A stretch of DNA of 7,241 nucleotides from JAGOBX01 sp017999075 [NCBI: Candidatus Babelota bacterium] (GTDB taxonomy: Bacteria; JAGOBX01). The notes beneath the pieces were generated by a model. That model saw only the letters and a list, made by a program, of their open reading frames with translations. It did no database searches and was not told where the DNA came from. Each line of letters begins with the position of its first letter. Positions within the stretch are counted from its first letter, which is position 1. The stretch lies in contig JAGOBX010000173.1 in assembly GCA_017999075.1 (NCBI GenBank), positions 1 through 7,241 on the forward strand, read 5' to 3'. Below are positions 1 to 6,262 of this stretch, piece by piece. Made by a program: the position numbers and the translations under genes.

Positions 1-846
1 TTTTAGGACATTAGGTTTATTATTAAAATTAAAAAATATTTTATATTCAAAATTATTGGACAAAAAAGATTCAATATCGTTAAGTATAGTTTCAGATATC
101 TCAAAATAAGCGTTACCGCCGGATTTGATTATTTTGCGAATATGAGGAATAATCTTTTTATAAAATTCGCATCCGTTGTCTTCTGCAATTAAGGCATGTT
201 TAGGTTCAAACTTAATTTCAGGCTGAAGGTTTTCATATTCATTTTTTTTTATATACGGAGGATTACATACTAAAATGTCAATCTCTGAAAAATTATTGGT
301 TTTGTAAAATTCATCTGATAAGACATCCGCATTCAATATTTTAAGTCTGTTCAACAGCGAATAATTTTCTGCGTTTGTATAAAGAGCTGATAGCGCTGAT
401 TCGTCAATATCTGCGGCAATTCCTGAAGTATTTCGTGATTTTTTCATAAGAGGAATTATAATTGTTCCCGGTCCAGAACATAGATCTAAAATTTTATAAT
501 CTGACAATTGATTTCGAAATGAATAATCTGAAAAAATTATATCTATAATCTGTTCTGTTTCAGGTCTTGGAATTAAACATTTTGAGTTTAAAAATAATGT
601 TACATCATAAAAATCTTTTTTTCCTGTAATATAAGAAACCGGGATTCTGGATCCTCGTTTTAACACAAGTTTTCTATAAAAATCAGTTGTTTCTTCGGAT
701 GCTTCCTCGTCAAATGATGCTAAAAGTTTTTCTTTATTAATTCCCGAAGCAAAACAATAAAGTATTTCAGCATCCAGCCTGCCTGATTCAATGCCGTTTT
801 TTTTAAAATAATCAGATGCGCGGTTGAGTAATTCAGATGTTTTCAT
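1..846 (-). CDS. prmC: Peptide chain release factor N5-glutamine methyltransferase PrmC (partial, C-terminal end cut by window edge)
   Basis: The frame is open from an ATG at 846 to the window edge and gives 282 residues without a stop. PrmC/HemK uses S-adenosylmethionine to methylate the glutamine of the GGQ motif in release factors RF1 and RF2, which improves peptide release. Seen here: a helical N-terminal substrate-binding part (about 1-75), the linker motif PVSYITG (69-75), PRPETE (93-98), a SAM-binding loop DLCSGPG (121-127), the acidic loop AADID (144-148) and the catalytic NPPY (195-198). The family is usually about 280-290 residues, and the last visible residues (NNKPNVLK) resemble the family's usual ending, so only a few residues are probably missing. 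The start overlaps the stop of the upstream gene as ATGA. No Shine-Dalgarno sequence is visible, which suggests translational coupling. The SAM loop is unusual: Cys-Ser-Gly-Pro-Gly replaces the more common Gly-Thr-Gly-Ser-Gly. The identification is firm. Confidence 0.96.
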   Translation of the reverse strand, partial: MKTSELLNRASDYFKKNGIESGRLDAEILYCFASGINKEKLLASFDEEASEETTDFYRKLVLKRGSRIPVSYITGKKDFYDVTLFLNSKCLIPRPETEQIIDIIFSDYSFRNQLSDYKILDLCSGPGTIIIPLMKKSRNTSGIAADIDESALSALYTNAENYSLLNRLKILNADVLSDEFYKTNNFSEIDILVCNPPYIKKNEYENLQPEIKFEPKHALIAEDNGCEFYKKIIPHIRKIIKSGGNAYFEISETILNDIESFLSNNFEYKIFFNFNNKPNVLK

Positions 847-1382
847 AAAATTGACAGTTGATTAAAATCAGTTATAATTTTTTTGTTTTTTATTACGGAA
901 AAATTTTTATCATTATTATTGTTAATATCAAAATTCGGGGGCAGATAAATTATTTTGCTGAAGAAATCAGTAAGTTTGAACATTTTAAGTTCTTTTTCTG
1001 CGAATTGTTTTATGACGGAGCAGACTAAAATCAAATCAAATTTTTCTTTGATTCTTAGTAGAACATCTTTTAATTCCCGGTTAATTCTTATTTCATTTCT
1101 GTCAGCGACTCTTAATTTATAAACCATTTCATCGAACTGCTGTTCGTTTATCATGATATTTTTTATCCCGAAAAATTTTTTTATAATATCATATTCGTTT
1201 ATAGTGTTCAATGCAGATTTTTTAAAATAAGTTTTAAATTCATTTATGTCAAGTTTTATATCGTAGTCGGATTCAAGATATTTTATGAAAATTTCGAAAG
1301 TCAAATCAGAATAATTTTCTGTTTTAACATCAAGAACCGCATTATAACAAAGAATATACAATAACTGTTTTTTTTGGGGCAT
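843..1382 (-). CDS. HAD-like protein, probably catalytically inactive (hypothetical)
   Basis: This is a 179-residue cytosolic protein with no signal peptide or membrane segment. I do not recognise a named family, but its layout resembles the haloacid dehalogenase (HAD) superfamily, subfamily I. A hydrophobic strand at the N-terminus (LLYILCYNAVLDV, residues 7-19) sits where HAD proteins have the DxD motif. A helical cap-like region follows (about 22-110), then a second strand ending in Ser (DLILVCS, 116-122) with a following helix and KLTDFF (136-141), typical of the motif II region. The nucleophile and general acid positions are Cys12 and Asn14 instead of Asp, and the chain ends about 57 residues after motif II without a recognisable acidic motif IV. 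It is therefore probably non-catalytic or a binding protein. It starts 3 bp after the rlmB-like gene, with a purine-rich GGCGGA about 9 nt upstream, and its TGA overlaps the prmC start. The gene is probably real; its function is unknown. Confidence 0.75.
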   Translation of the reverse strand: MPQKKQLLYILCYNAVLDVKTENYSDLTFEIFIKYLESDYDIKLDINEFKTYFKKSALNTINEYDIIKKFFGIKNIMINEQQFDEMVYKLRVADRNEIRINRELKDVLLRIKEKFDLILVCSVIKQFAEKELKMFKLTDFFSKIIYLPPNFDINNNNDKNFSVIKNKKIITDFNQLSIL

Positions 1383-1385
1383 TTA

Positions 1386-2123
1386 TTATTTTCCGCCGGA
1401 CATTGAATTTATATTTGAAGAAATCTGGTATAACAGAATAGCAGTAGATACCGATACATTTAGTGATTCGACTGATTTTGAGCCTTTAATGCTGACATAA
1501 AAATCAGATAATTTCAAAACATTTTTTTGTATCCCGTCGCCTTCACTTCCTACAATTAAAACAATAGGAGAAGATACATTGATTTCTTCCGGCGAACATC
1601 CGCAATCTTTGACAGCGGAATATACTGTAAAATTATGCTGTTTTAATTTTTGTATCGTATTGGCAATATTTGGAACAACTGAAAATTTGGCTAAAGCTGA
1701 CATTCCTGAAGATGTTTTTATAACAGTAGAATTAATAGGTGTCTGTCTGTCTTTAGCTATAATTATGCCTGCTATGTTAAAAAATACAGCGCTCCGTATG
1801 ATTGCACCGAAATTTTGAGGATCGCTTATATGATCTAAAACAAGCAGAATTTTATTTTTATTTTTAGGAGACAAAGTCTGAATTATCAGTTCATCTATAT
1901 CCATGATATTAGTCATTTCAATTTCAGCCAAAATATTTTGATGATTTATATTGTTTGATTTTAATTTAGAATAAAAAAATTTCTGATCGGTTTTACAGAC
2001 GTTTATCTTAAAATTATTTTCGAAGAAACTTTTAGTTTTATCATCGCATGAAAATAATTTTATAACATCTGATTTGCGATGTGTAAGATACTCAGTAACA
2101 GGATTTTTTCCGTATATAATCAT
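1386..2123 (-). CDS. rlmB: TrmH/SpoU-family RNA 2'-O-ribose methyltransferase, RlmB-like (23S rRNA)
   Basis: The product is a 245-residue SPOUT-class methyltransferase with complete motifs. The N-terminal part (1 to about 80) starts with IYGKNPVTEYL, the L30e-like substrate-binding domain typical of TrmH group 3 proteins, followed by HQNILAEIE (61-69), a variant of the family's HQGI/V segment. The catalytic domain carries motif 1, DPQNFGAIIRSA (101-112, with Asn104 and Arg110), motif 2, VGSEGDG (191-197, with Glu194), and motif 3, SLNVSVSTAILLY (220-232), which forms the trefoil knot that binds S-adenosylmethionine. By analogy with E. coli RlmB the likely target is G2251 of 23S rRNA in the peptidyl-transferase P loop. 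TrmH-group paralogues acting on other rRNA or tRNA sites look very similar, so the exact target is an inference. Length is normal for the family (about 245). It starts 4 bp after the zinc-ribbon gene without a clear ribosome binding site. Confidence 0.93.
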   Translation of the reverse strand: MIIYGKNPVTEYLTHRKSDVIKLFSCDDKTKSFFENNFKINVCKTDQKFFYSKLKSNNINHQNILAEIEMTNIMDIDELIIQTLSPKNKNKILLVLDHISDPQNFGAIIRSAVFFNIAGIIIAKDRQTPINSTVIKTSSGMSALAKFSVVPNIANTIQKLKQHNFTVYSAVKDCGCSPEEINVSSPIVLIVGSEGDGIQKNVLKLSDFYVSIKGSKSVESLNVSVSTAILLYQISSNINSMSGGK

Positions 2124-2127
2124 GGTT

Positions 2128-2574
2128 TTAGAAAATAATAAAAAATATTAAATTTAAAAGTATTGTTGCTGTTAGTTCAAAAAAAATTATCCAGAATGGG
2201 GGGGTATTGAAAATTTTATCATCAAGCAAATTTCTGTAATCAATAAGTCTTTCATTTTGAGTATAAAAAATGATGGAAGCAGTCAAAACAGGCAAAAAAT
2301 TAATTACTGCGAATATTGTAAAAGATAAAGATTCCGTAGAAGAAGAAGCAAAGTAATACAATGCAATAGATAATAATGGTATAAGAAGCCTGTATATAAA
2401 AAAAATAAAACATTCATTTGATTGAATAGAAGAAGAATCGCTATCATTTTTTTTTATTAAATTAGCAGGTATGAACTTGAAAGTATTTTTACAATTAGAA
2501 CATTCAACCACATCGTTTTCATTTAAAAATTTTGCAGATGTTATCAGTGTTTTACCGCAAAAAACGCATTCCAT
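2128..2574 (-). CDS. Zinc-ribbon protein with three predicted membrane segments (hypothetical)
   Basis: This is a 148-residue protein of unknown function. The N-terminus holds two CxxC pairs (Cys3/Cys6 and Cys25/Cys28) about 18 residues apart, a zinc-ribbon pattern similar to the MJ0042-type ribbons found at the start of many bacterial membrane proteins. A polar linker rich in Asp and Ser (43-53) leads to three hydrophobic segments at about 55-76, 83-104 and 127-148, the last ending at the C-terminus. The ribbon is probably cytoplasmic. It starts 17 bp after the phosphoesterase-like gene with a good GGAG ribosome binding site, the clearest within the cluster after that of glyS, and it ends 4 bp before the rlmB-like gene. 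A run of seven C residues on the coding strand (window 2198-2204) encodes Thr-Pro-Pro at 124-126, just before the last membrane segment. A slip there would change or remove that segment. No function can be assigned from the sequence. Confidence 0.8.
   Translation of the reverse strand: MECVFCGKTLITSAKFLNENDVVECSNCKNTFKFIPANLIKKNDSDSSSIQSNECFIFFIYRLLIPLLSIALYYFASSSTESLSFTIFAVINFLPVLTASIIFYTQNERLIDYRNLLDDKIFNTPPFWIIFFELTATILLNLIFFIIF
2198..2204 (-). repeat. Seven-base poly-C tract inside the zinc-ribbon membrane gene
   Basis: Seven consecutive G on the plus strand (C on the coding strand) encode Thr124-Pro125-Pro126. In a sequence this AT-rich I noticed no other G or C homopolymer as long. Such tracts can change length by replication slippage, and a change of one base would frameshift the last 22 or so residues, including the third membrane segment. 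Length variation is not shown here. Confidence 0.6.
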
Positions 2575-2580
2575 ATTGTT

Positions 2581-2584
2581 CTCC
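2581..2584 (-). promoter_or_regulatory. Ribosome binding site of the zinc-ribbon membrane gene
   Basis: GGAG on the minus strand, six bases before the ATG at 2574, sits in the 17-bp gap after the phosphoesterase-like gene. It supports this start and indicates independent initiation, unlike several neighbours that lack a Shine-Dalgarno. Confidence 0.65.
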
Positions 2585-2591
2585 GTATTTT

Positions 2592-3419
2592 TTATAAAAT
2601 GTCATCGCTGCTGAACAGTATATCAGGCAAATCAAAAAATTCAATAGTTAAAGATTCGTCTTCCTCAACAGTCAATATGCAGTATCCATGAGTATAATTA
2701 GGATCTTTTGATAAAGATATTGAAGGAACGCTTATGATTTTAGAACCTTTAACATTAATTTTATCCCCTGGTTTAATAAAATCTTTTCTTAACTTTGAAC
2801 TGTTTATTACATATGCCTGATGATCTGAACCGGTAAAATAAGGGTGTTCGAGAGAAGAATTGAAAATAGCTTCAAGGTTCTCATCAGGAGTTTTACCTAT
2901 TTCACTTGATTTTTTTTTCAGCTTGGTTATTTTAGCGTAATATGGGTATTGAACGCTTTCATGAACTGCAGAAAAATAAGTGCAATCTATTTTAGACGGA
3001 AGTTTAAACAATTTGGAATACAAATCAGGATGATTTATTAATTTTTGATATGCGTTTTCTGCCAGTTCGATATATTCTTTTTCATAATTATGTATTTCGT
3101 CTTGTTTTACAATAAGCAAATCATGGTTTCCGACTATAGATTTAATAACAGGATTTTTAAAAATATAATCAAGGCATTCTATATATCCTGCATGTTCATC
3201 CATAATATCTCCAAGATGAATTATATGTTTTACATTTTTTCGCAGCATGATATTTGTAATTCTTTCAAGAGCAATTATATTTCCGTGAGAACTTGCATAT
3301 ATTCCCGCTTTTTCTCCTATATTTAAATCAACTGATGCAGTTGAAGGAATGTAATTGTACTGATCAAGATTTAAAGTGAAAAAATTTTTTATGCTTTGAA
3401 ACAAATTTTTTATGTTCAT
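2592..3419 (-). CDS. Calcineurin-like metallophosphoesterase homologue with altered metal-binding motifs
   Basis: The product is 275 residues, with a 37-residue N-terminal extension before the core. The core follows the predicted-phosphodiesterase branch of the calcineurin-like superfamily (YfcE-like). Motif I region: ASSHGNIIALE (42-52). Motif II: LGD (69-71). Motif III: GNHD (97-100). A later AVH (151-153) corresponds to the single-His motif, and TGSDH (196-200) lies where GHxH is expected. Active family members have DxHGN in motif I and GHTH at the end, so this protein has Ser43 in place of a metal-1 ligand Asp and Ser198 in place of a metal-2 ligand His. The remaining ligands (His45, Asp71, Asn98, His153, His200) are present. 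It may be inactive, bind one metal, or have altered chemistry. No signal peptide is apparent, so it is probably cytosolic. It starts 2 bp after the lipoprotein stop without a visible Shine-Dalgarno, suggesting coupling. The substrate is unknown. Confidence 0.85.
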   Translation of the reverse strand: MNIKNLFQSIKNFFTLNLDQYNYIPSTASVDLNIGEKAGIYASSHGNIIALERITNIMLRKNVKHIIHLGDIMDEHAGYIECLDYIFKNPVIKSIVGNHDLLIVKQDEIHNYEKEYIELAENAYQKLINHPDLYSKLFKLPSKIDCTYFSAVHESVQYPYYAKITKLKKKSSEIGKTPDENLEAIFNSSLEHPYFTGSDHQAYVINSSKLRKDFIKPGDKINVKGSKIISVPSISLSKDPNYTHGYCILTVEEDESLTIEFFDLPDILFSSDDIL

Positions 3420-3421
3420 AA

Positions 3422-4126
3422 TTAATTTTGACGTAAAACAAAACTTCCTATTGATGATTCTATATTTTTTATATTTGATTCGTAATATTTTTTGTTTAAA
3501 AAAAAGTTTATTTCAATAAATTCGTAAAATATAGGAGCAAAAATAAGTTTTACAGCAATCAACGATTCATTATTTGATTTTCCATTTGAAAAAATTAAAA
3601 ATTGATTTATTATAAAAATTTTATTAACAATAAGCTTATCAAATTTTACTGAATATTTTTTTGAATTTTGTTCTGATTTGAAAAACGAAATATAATCGGC
3701 AAGTTTATTTTCGCTGAATCCTTCAAGTTCGGATACTGTTATATAAGAATTGAGTATTTTATTTGACTGAGTGTCATCATCATATACGTTTGAATATACT
3801 GAAATGATTTTGTTTTTTACAGAATCAACAGGGTTTAACAATAAATTTATATCTTCTGAAAAAATATTTTGCGTTGAACTAATTTCTTTAAAGTTTATAG
3901 GAATTTTATATAACAGATCATATTTTTCTCTTTTTACCGCATACGTTGCTGGTTCCAAAAGCGTAGTGTCGCTGCTGAAATCAACAGATATAGGTTGTGT
4001 TCCAGCTGCAAAATCAGGGCTTTCCGGAATATTATCATAATTTTCAAAATCCTGATTATTGCAATTTAAATTAAAAAATAGAACTGTAATCAATATAAAG
4101 ATAATTCTAAAATTATTAAAAAGCAT
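3422..4126 (-). CDS. Possible secreted lipoprotein of unknown function (hypothetical)
   Basis: The frame is open with two candidate ATGs. The one at 4156 would overlap glyS by 41 bp and give 244 residues. The one at 4126 overlaps by 11 bp and gives 234 residues with a compact signal peptide. I chose 4126, although neither start has a clear ribosome binding site. Numbered from 4126, a basic/polar start with Arg7 leads to a hydrophobic core (IIFILITVLFFNL, 8-20) followed by Asn21-Cys22. This resembles a lipoprotein signal, but the residues before Cys (Asn-Leu-Asn) are not a canonical lipobox. The mature part begins with a low-complexity acidic/polar stretch. It then has an alternating strand/helix pattern with YKIPINF, a central helix (about 145-165) and a final IESSIGSF, which loosely recalls PsbP/DUF1795-like folds. 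That resemblance is only an impression. The protein probably acts at the cell envelope. The gene looks real from its tight fit between neighbours. Confidence 0.72.
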   Translation of the reverse strand: MLFNNFRIIFILITVLFFNLNCNNQDFENYDNIPESPDFAAGTQPISVDFSSDTTLLEPATYAVKREKYDLLYKIPINFKEISSTQNIFSEDINLLLNPVDSVKNKIISVYSNVYDDDTQSNKILNSYITVSELEGFSENKLADYISFFKSEQNSKKYSVKFDKLIVNKIFIINQFLIFSNGKSNNESLIAVKLIFAPIFYEFIEINFFLNKKYYESNIKNIESSIGSFVLRQN

Positions 4127-6209
4127 AAATGTTTTTGTAGTAAGAAATAATTTCATTCAGCATGGAAACTCTGTTTATTTTTATTTTTTCATCTTTGTCC
4201 ATTACCATTACTTCTGTAAAATAGCAGTCTATCAGATTTCCTAATTCTGACAATGATTTTATTGTGTTTTGAAAATCGTTATTTGAAATATAATTGGATG
4301 TTTCTTTTTTTATATCAAGAAATTTTTCATAAAGCATATTTTCTATATCAAGAACAAACAGAGTTTTATCAACAGGATTGAATTGTGAAATATTTTTTAA
4401 AATATTATTTATTCGCTTAAATGCTTGTGCAACCTTATCAAGATTTTCATTATCTTTAAGTTTTGAAACTGCTTCTGTTTTTTTGAATATGGTCATTATG
4501 TTTAAACCTGACGCTTCATCGCCTGCATTCAAAGACATGTTGACGAAATTTTGTTCAAATCCATTTTCAATCAGAATATTTTCAAGTCTTGATTTAAAAA
4601 ATGAAATCATATCATTTAACGTTTTATTTTTTTCAGGTTTTGTTTTTTTTTCATAATCAGATAAACATAAATCAAATGATTTTTCGAATAATTCGTTAAT
4701 ATTTAAATTGTACCCTGCGGATTTAATTATTGATATGATTCCTCTTGATGCTCGCCTTAAAGCATAAGGATCCGCTGACCCTGTAGGTTTTATTCCTAAA
4801 ATAAAACAAGACGAAATTGAATCGAATTTATCTGCCAACGAAGTAATCATTGCCGGTATGGATCCAGGCAATTCTTTAAGGTTGCCGGCAGGAAGATAAT
4901 GTTCCTGAATTGATTTTGCTATGTCTGGCTTTATATTTTTTTTTAATGCGTAATTAGTTCCTATAAAACCCTGCAATTGAGGAAATTCATAGACCATTCC
5001 TGTAGCTAAATCAAATTTGCATATTTCTCCTGCGTTAAGACAATCTTCAATCTGTGATTTCGAAAGATTCATTTTTTCTGAGATTATTTCAATAAGTCTT
5101 TTTATTCTGAGTACTTTTTTATATATGGAACCTATTCCGTCTATGTAAGTTATTGATTTCAATTTATCATTAAAAAAAGAAATTTCTTTTTTTAAATCAT
5201 CGTAATAATAAAATTTAGCATCTTCAAACCTGGCAGTTATAACCCTTGTATTTCCTTCTTTAATATTGTCAATATATTTATCAGTCATATTTGAAACTCC
5301 TATAAAATAATTCAGGAGTTTATCGGTTTTGACAGAATATACAGGAAAATATTTTTGATGTTTTTTCATAGTGGAAATTAAAACTGATTCAGGTAAATCA
5401 AGAAAATCTTGTGAAAATTCACATTTGAATGGCGTGGGATATTCCACAAGAAAATTATTAATATTTATCAATTCTTCGTCTAAATCTATTTTTTCAAATT
5501 CAGGATCAATGATTTTTTTTATTCTGTCAATCAGGATTTTTTTGCGTTTGGATTTATCCGCGATTACAAAATTTTGTTCAAGATAAGAAAAATACTGTTC
5601 TATAGAATTTATTTCAACTGGTTCTGTACTTAAGAATCTGTGCCCGTAAGTTATGTTTGAGGATTGAATATTTGCTAATTTAAAAATCAGCGGATTTCCA
5701 TTGCATATTGCACAAATCCACCTTACAGGTCTTGAAAAAATAAAATTTTTGTCAGTCCACATCATTCTTTTTTTTATGTGCATATTATCAAGAAAAGACT
5801 TGAAATTTGATAACAGCATATCTAATGAGGAATTTCCTTTTATTTTTTCGACATACATAGAAAATTCTACAGGTTTTGATTCATCTTTTTTTTCAAAAAC
5901 AATTTGTTCTAATGATTTTCCTGATTTTGACAAGAAGCTTTCCCCTGCTTTTGATAAAGTTCCGTCATTGTTGAAAAACATATTTTTCGGCGGGCCAAAA
6001 ATTTTTTTTTCTTTGTCAGCCTGAGTTTCTATAAGTTGTTCTATTACCAGTACGATTCTTCGCGGAGTCCCTGTGCTGATTATATTTCGGAATTTGAGTT
6101 CGTTATCTCTACAGAAATCCTTTATAGAATCTCCTAATTCGTCAATAATATTTTCTGCTTCCAAAATAGGAAGTTCCTCAACTCCAAGCTCTATCAGTAT
6201 GTCAAGCAT
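4116..6209 (-). CDS. glyS: Glycine--tRNA ligase beta subunit
   Basis: The product is 697 residues, close to the E. coli GlyS length of 689. It is the beta chain of the alpha2-beta2 glycyl-tRNA synthetase. The alpha chain (GlyQ) carries the aminoacylation site, while beta binds tRNA-Gly and is required for activity. Family blocks are seen in order: LIELGVEELP (5-14), STGTPRR (45-51), KRMMW with SRPVRW (147-164), TYGHRF (187-192), VEYPTPF (255-261), MKKHQKYFPV (281-290), KEGNTRVITARFEDA (317-331), FPQLQG (409-414), QEHYLP (435-440), SLADKFD (457-463, HD-like region) and PTGSADPYALRRA (475-487). The C-terminal part (about 500-697) is the helical DALR-type anticodon-binding region. The start at 6209 is supported by AGAGGT nine bases upstream and by immediate homology. 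glyQ normally lies just upstream, but here icd does, and no alpha-subunit sequence is present in the window or fused to this chain. Confidence 0.97.
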   Translation of the reverse strand: MLDILIELGVEELPILEAENIIDELGDSIKDFCRDNELKFRNIISTGTPRRIVLVIEQLIETQADKEKKIFGPPKNMFFNNDGTLSKAGESFLSKSGKSLEQIVFEKKDESKPVEFSMYVEKIKGNSSLDMLLSNFKSFLDNMHIKKRMMWTDKNFIFSRPVRWICAICNGNPLIFKLANIQSSNITYGHRFLSTEPVEINSIEQYFSYLEQNFVIADKSKRKKILIDRIKKIIDPEFEKIDLDEELININNFLVEYPTPFKCEFSQDFLDLPESVLISTMKKHQKYFPVYSVKTDKLLNYFIGVSNMTDKYIDNIKEGNTRVITARFEDAKFYYYDDLKKEISFFNDKLKSITYIDGIGSIYKKVLRIKRLIEIISEKMNLSKSQIEDCLNAGEICKFDLATGMVYEFPQLQGFIGTNYALKKNIKPDIAKSIQEHYLPAGNLKELPGSIPAMITSLADKFDSISSCFILGIKPTGSADPYALRRASRGIISIIKSAGYNLNINELFEKSFDLCLSDYEKKTKPEKNKTLNDMISFFKSRLENILIENGFEQNFVNMSLNAGDEASGLNIMTIFKKTEAVSKLKDNENLDKVAQAFKRINNILKNISQFNPVDKTLFVLDIENMLYEKFLDIKKETSNYISNNDFQNTIKSLSELGNLIDCYFTEVMVMDKDEKIKINRVSMLNEIISYYKNIYAF

Positions 6210-6218
6210 TATATCTCT

Positions 6219-6224
6219 ACCTCT
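6219..6224 (-). promoter_or_regulatory. Ribosome binding site of glyS
   Basis: AGAGGT on the minus strand lies nine bases before the glyS ATG. It is the strongest Shine-Dalgarno-like sequence in the window and fixes the glyS start. The surrounding 53-bp gap after icd shows no convincing hairpin terminator and no clear -35/-10 pair, so icd and glyS are probably read through. Confidence 0.7.
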
Positions 6225-6262
6225 TTAAATAAACAGGAAATTTTTGATGAATTCAGCCAGCA

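Noticed and set aside
1579-1818. Plus-strand open frame of 79 codons opposite the rlmB-like gene
   Set aside because: It is antisense to a gene with complete conserved motifs, and its translation resembles no family I know. Other plus-strand frames (3045-3326, 3771-4040, 4059-4244, 4378-4656, 5371-5586, 5701-6024, 6879-7226) were rejected for the same reason.
6207-6215. TATAAT-like sequence overlapping the glyS start (GATATAATG)
   Set aside because: A -10 box here would put the transcript start inside the gene, and no matching -35 sequence is seen. The upstream AGAGGT is better explained as a ribosome binding site.
6210-6262. Possible terminator between icd and glyS
   Set aside because: I found no inverted repeat followed by a T tract on the coding strand in this 53-bp gap.
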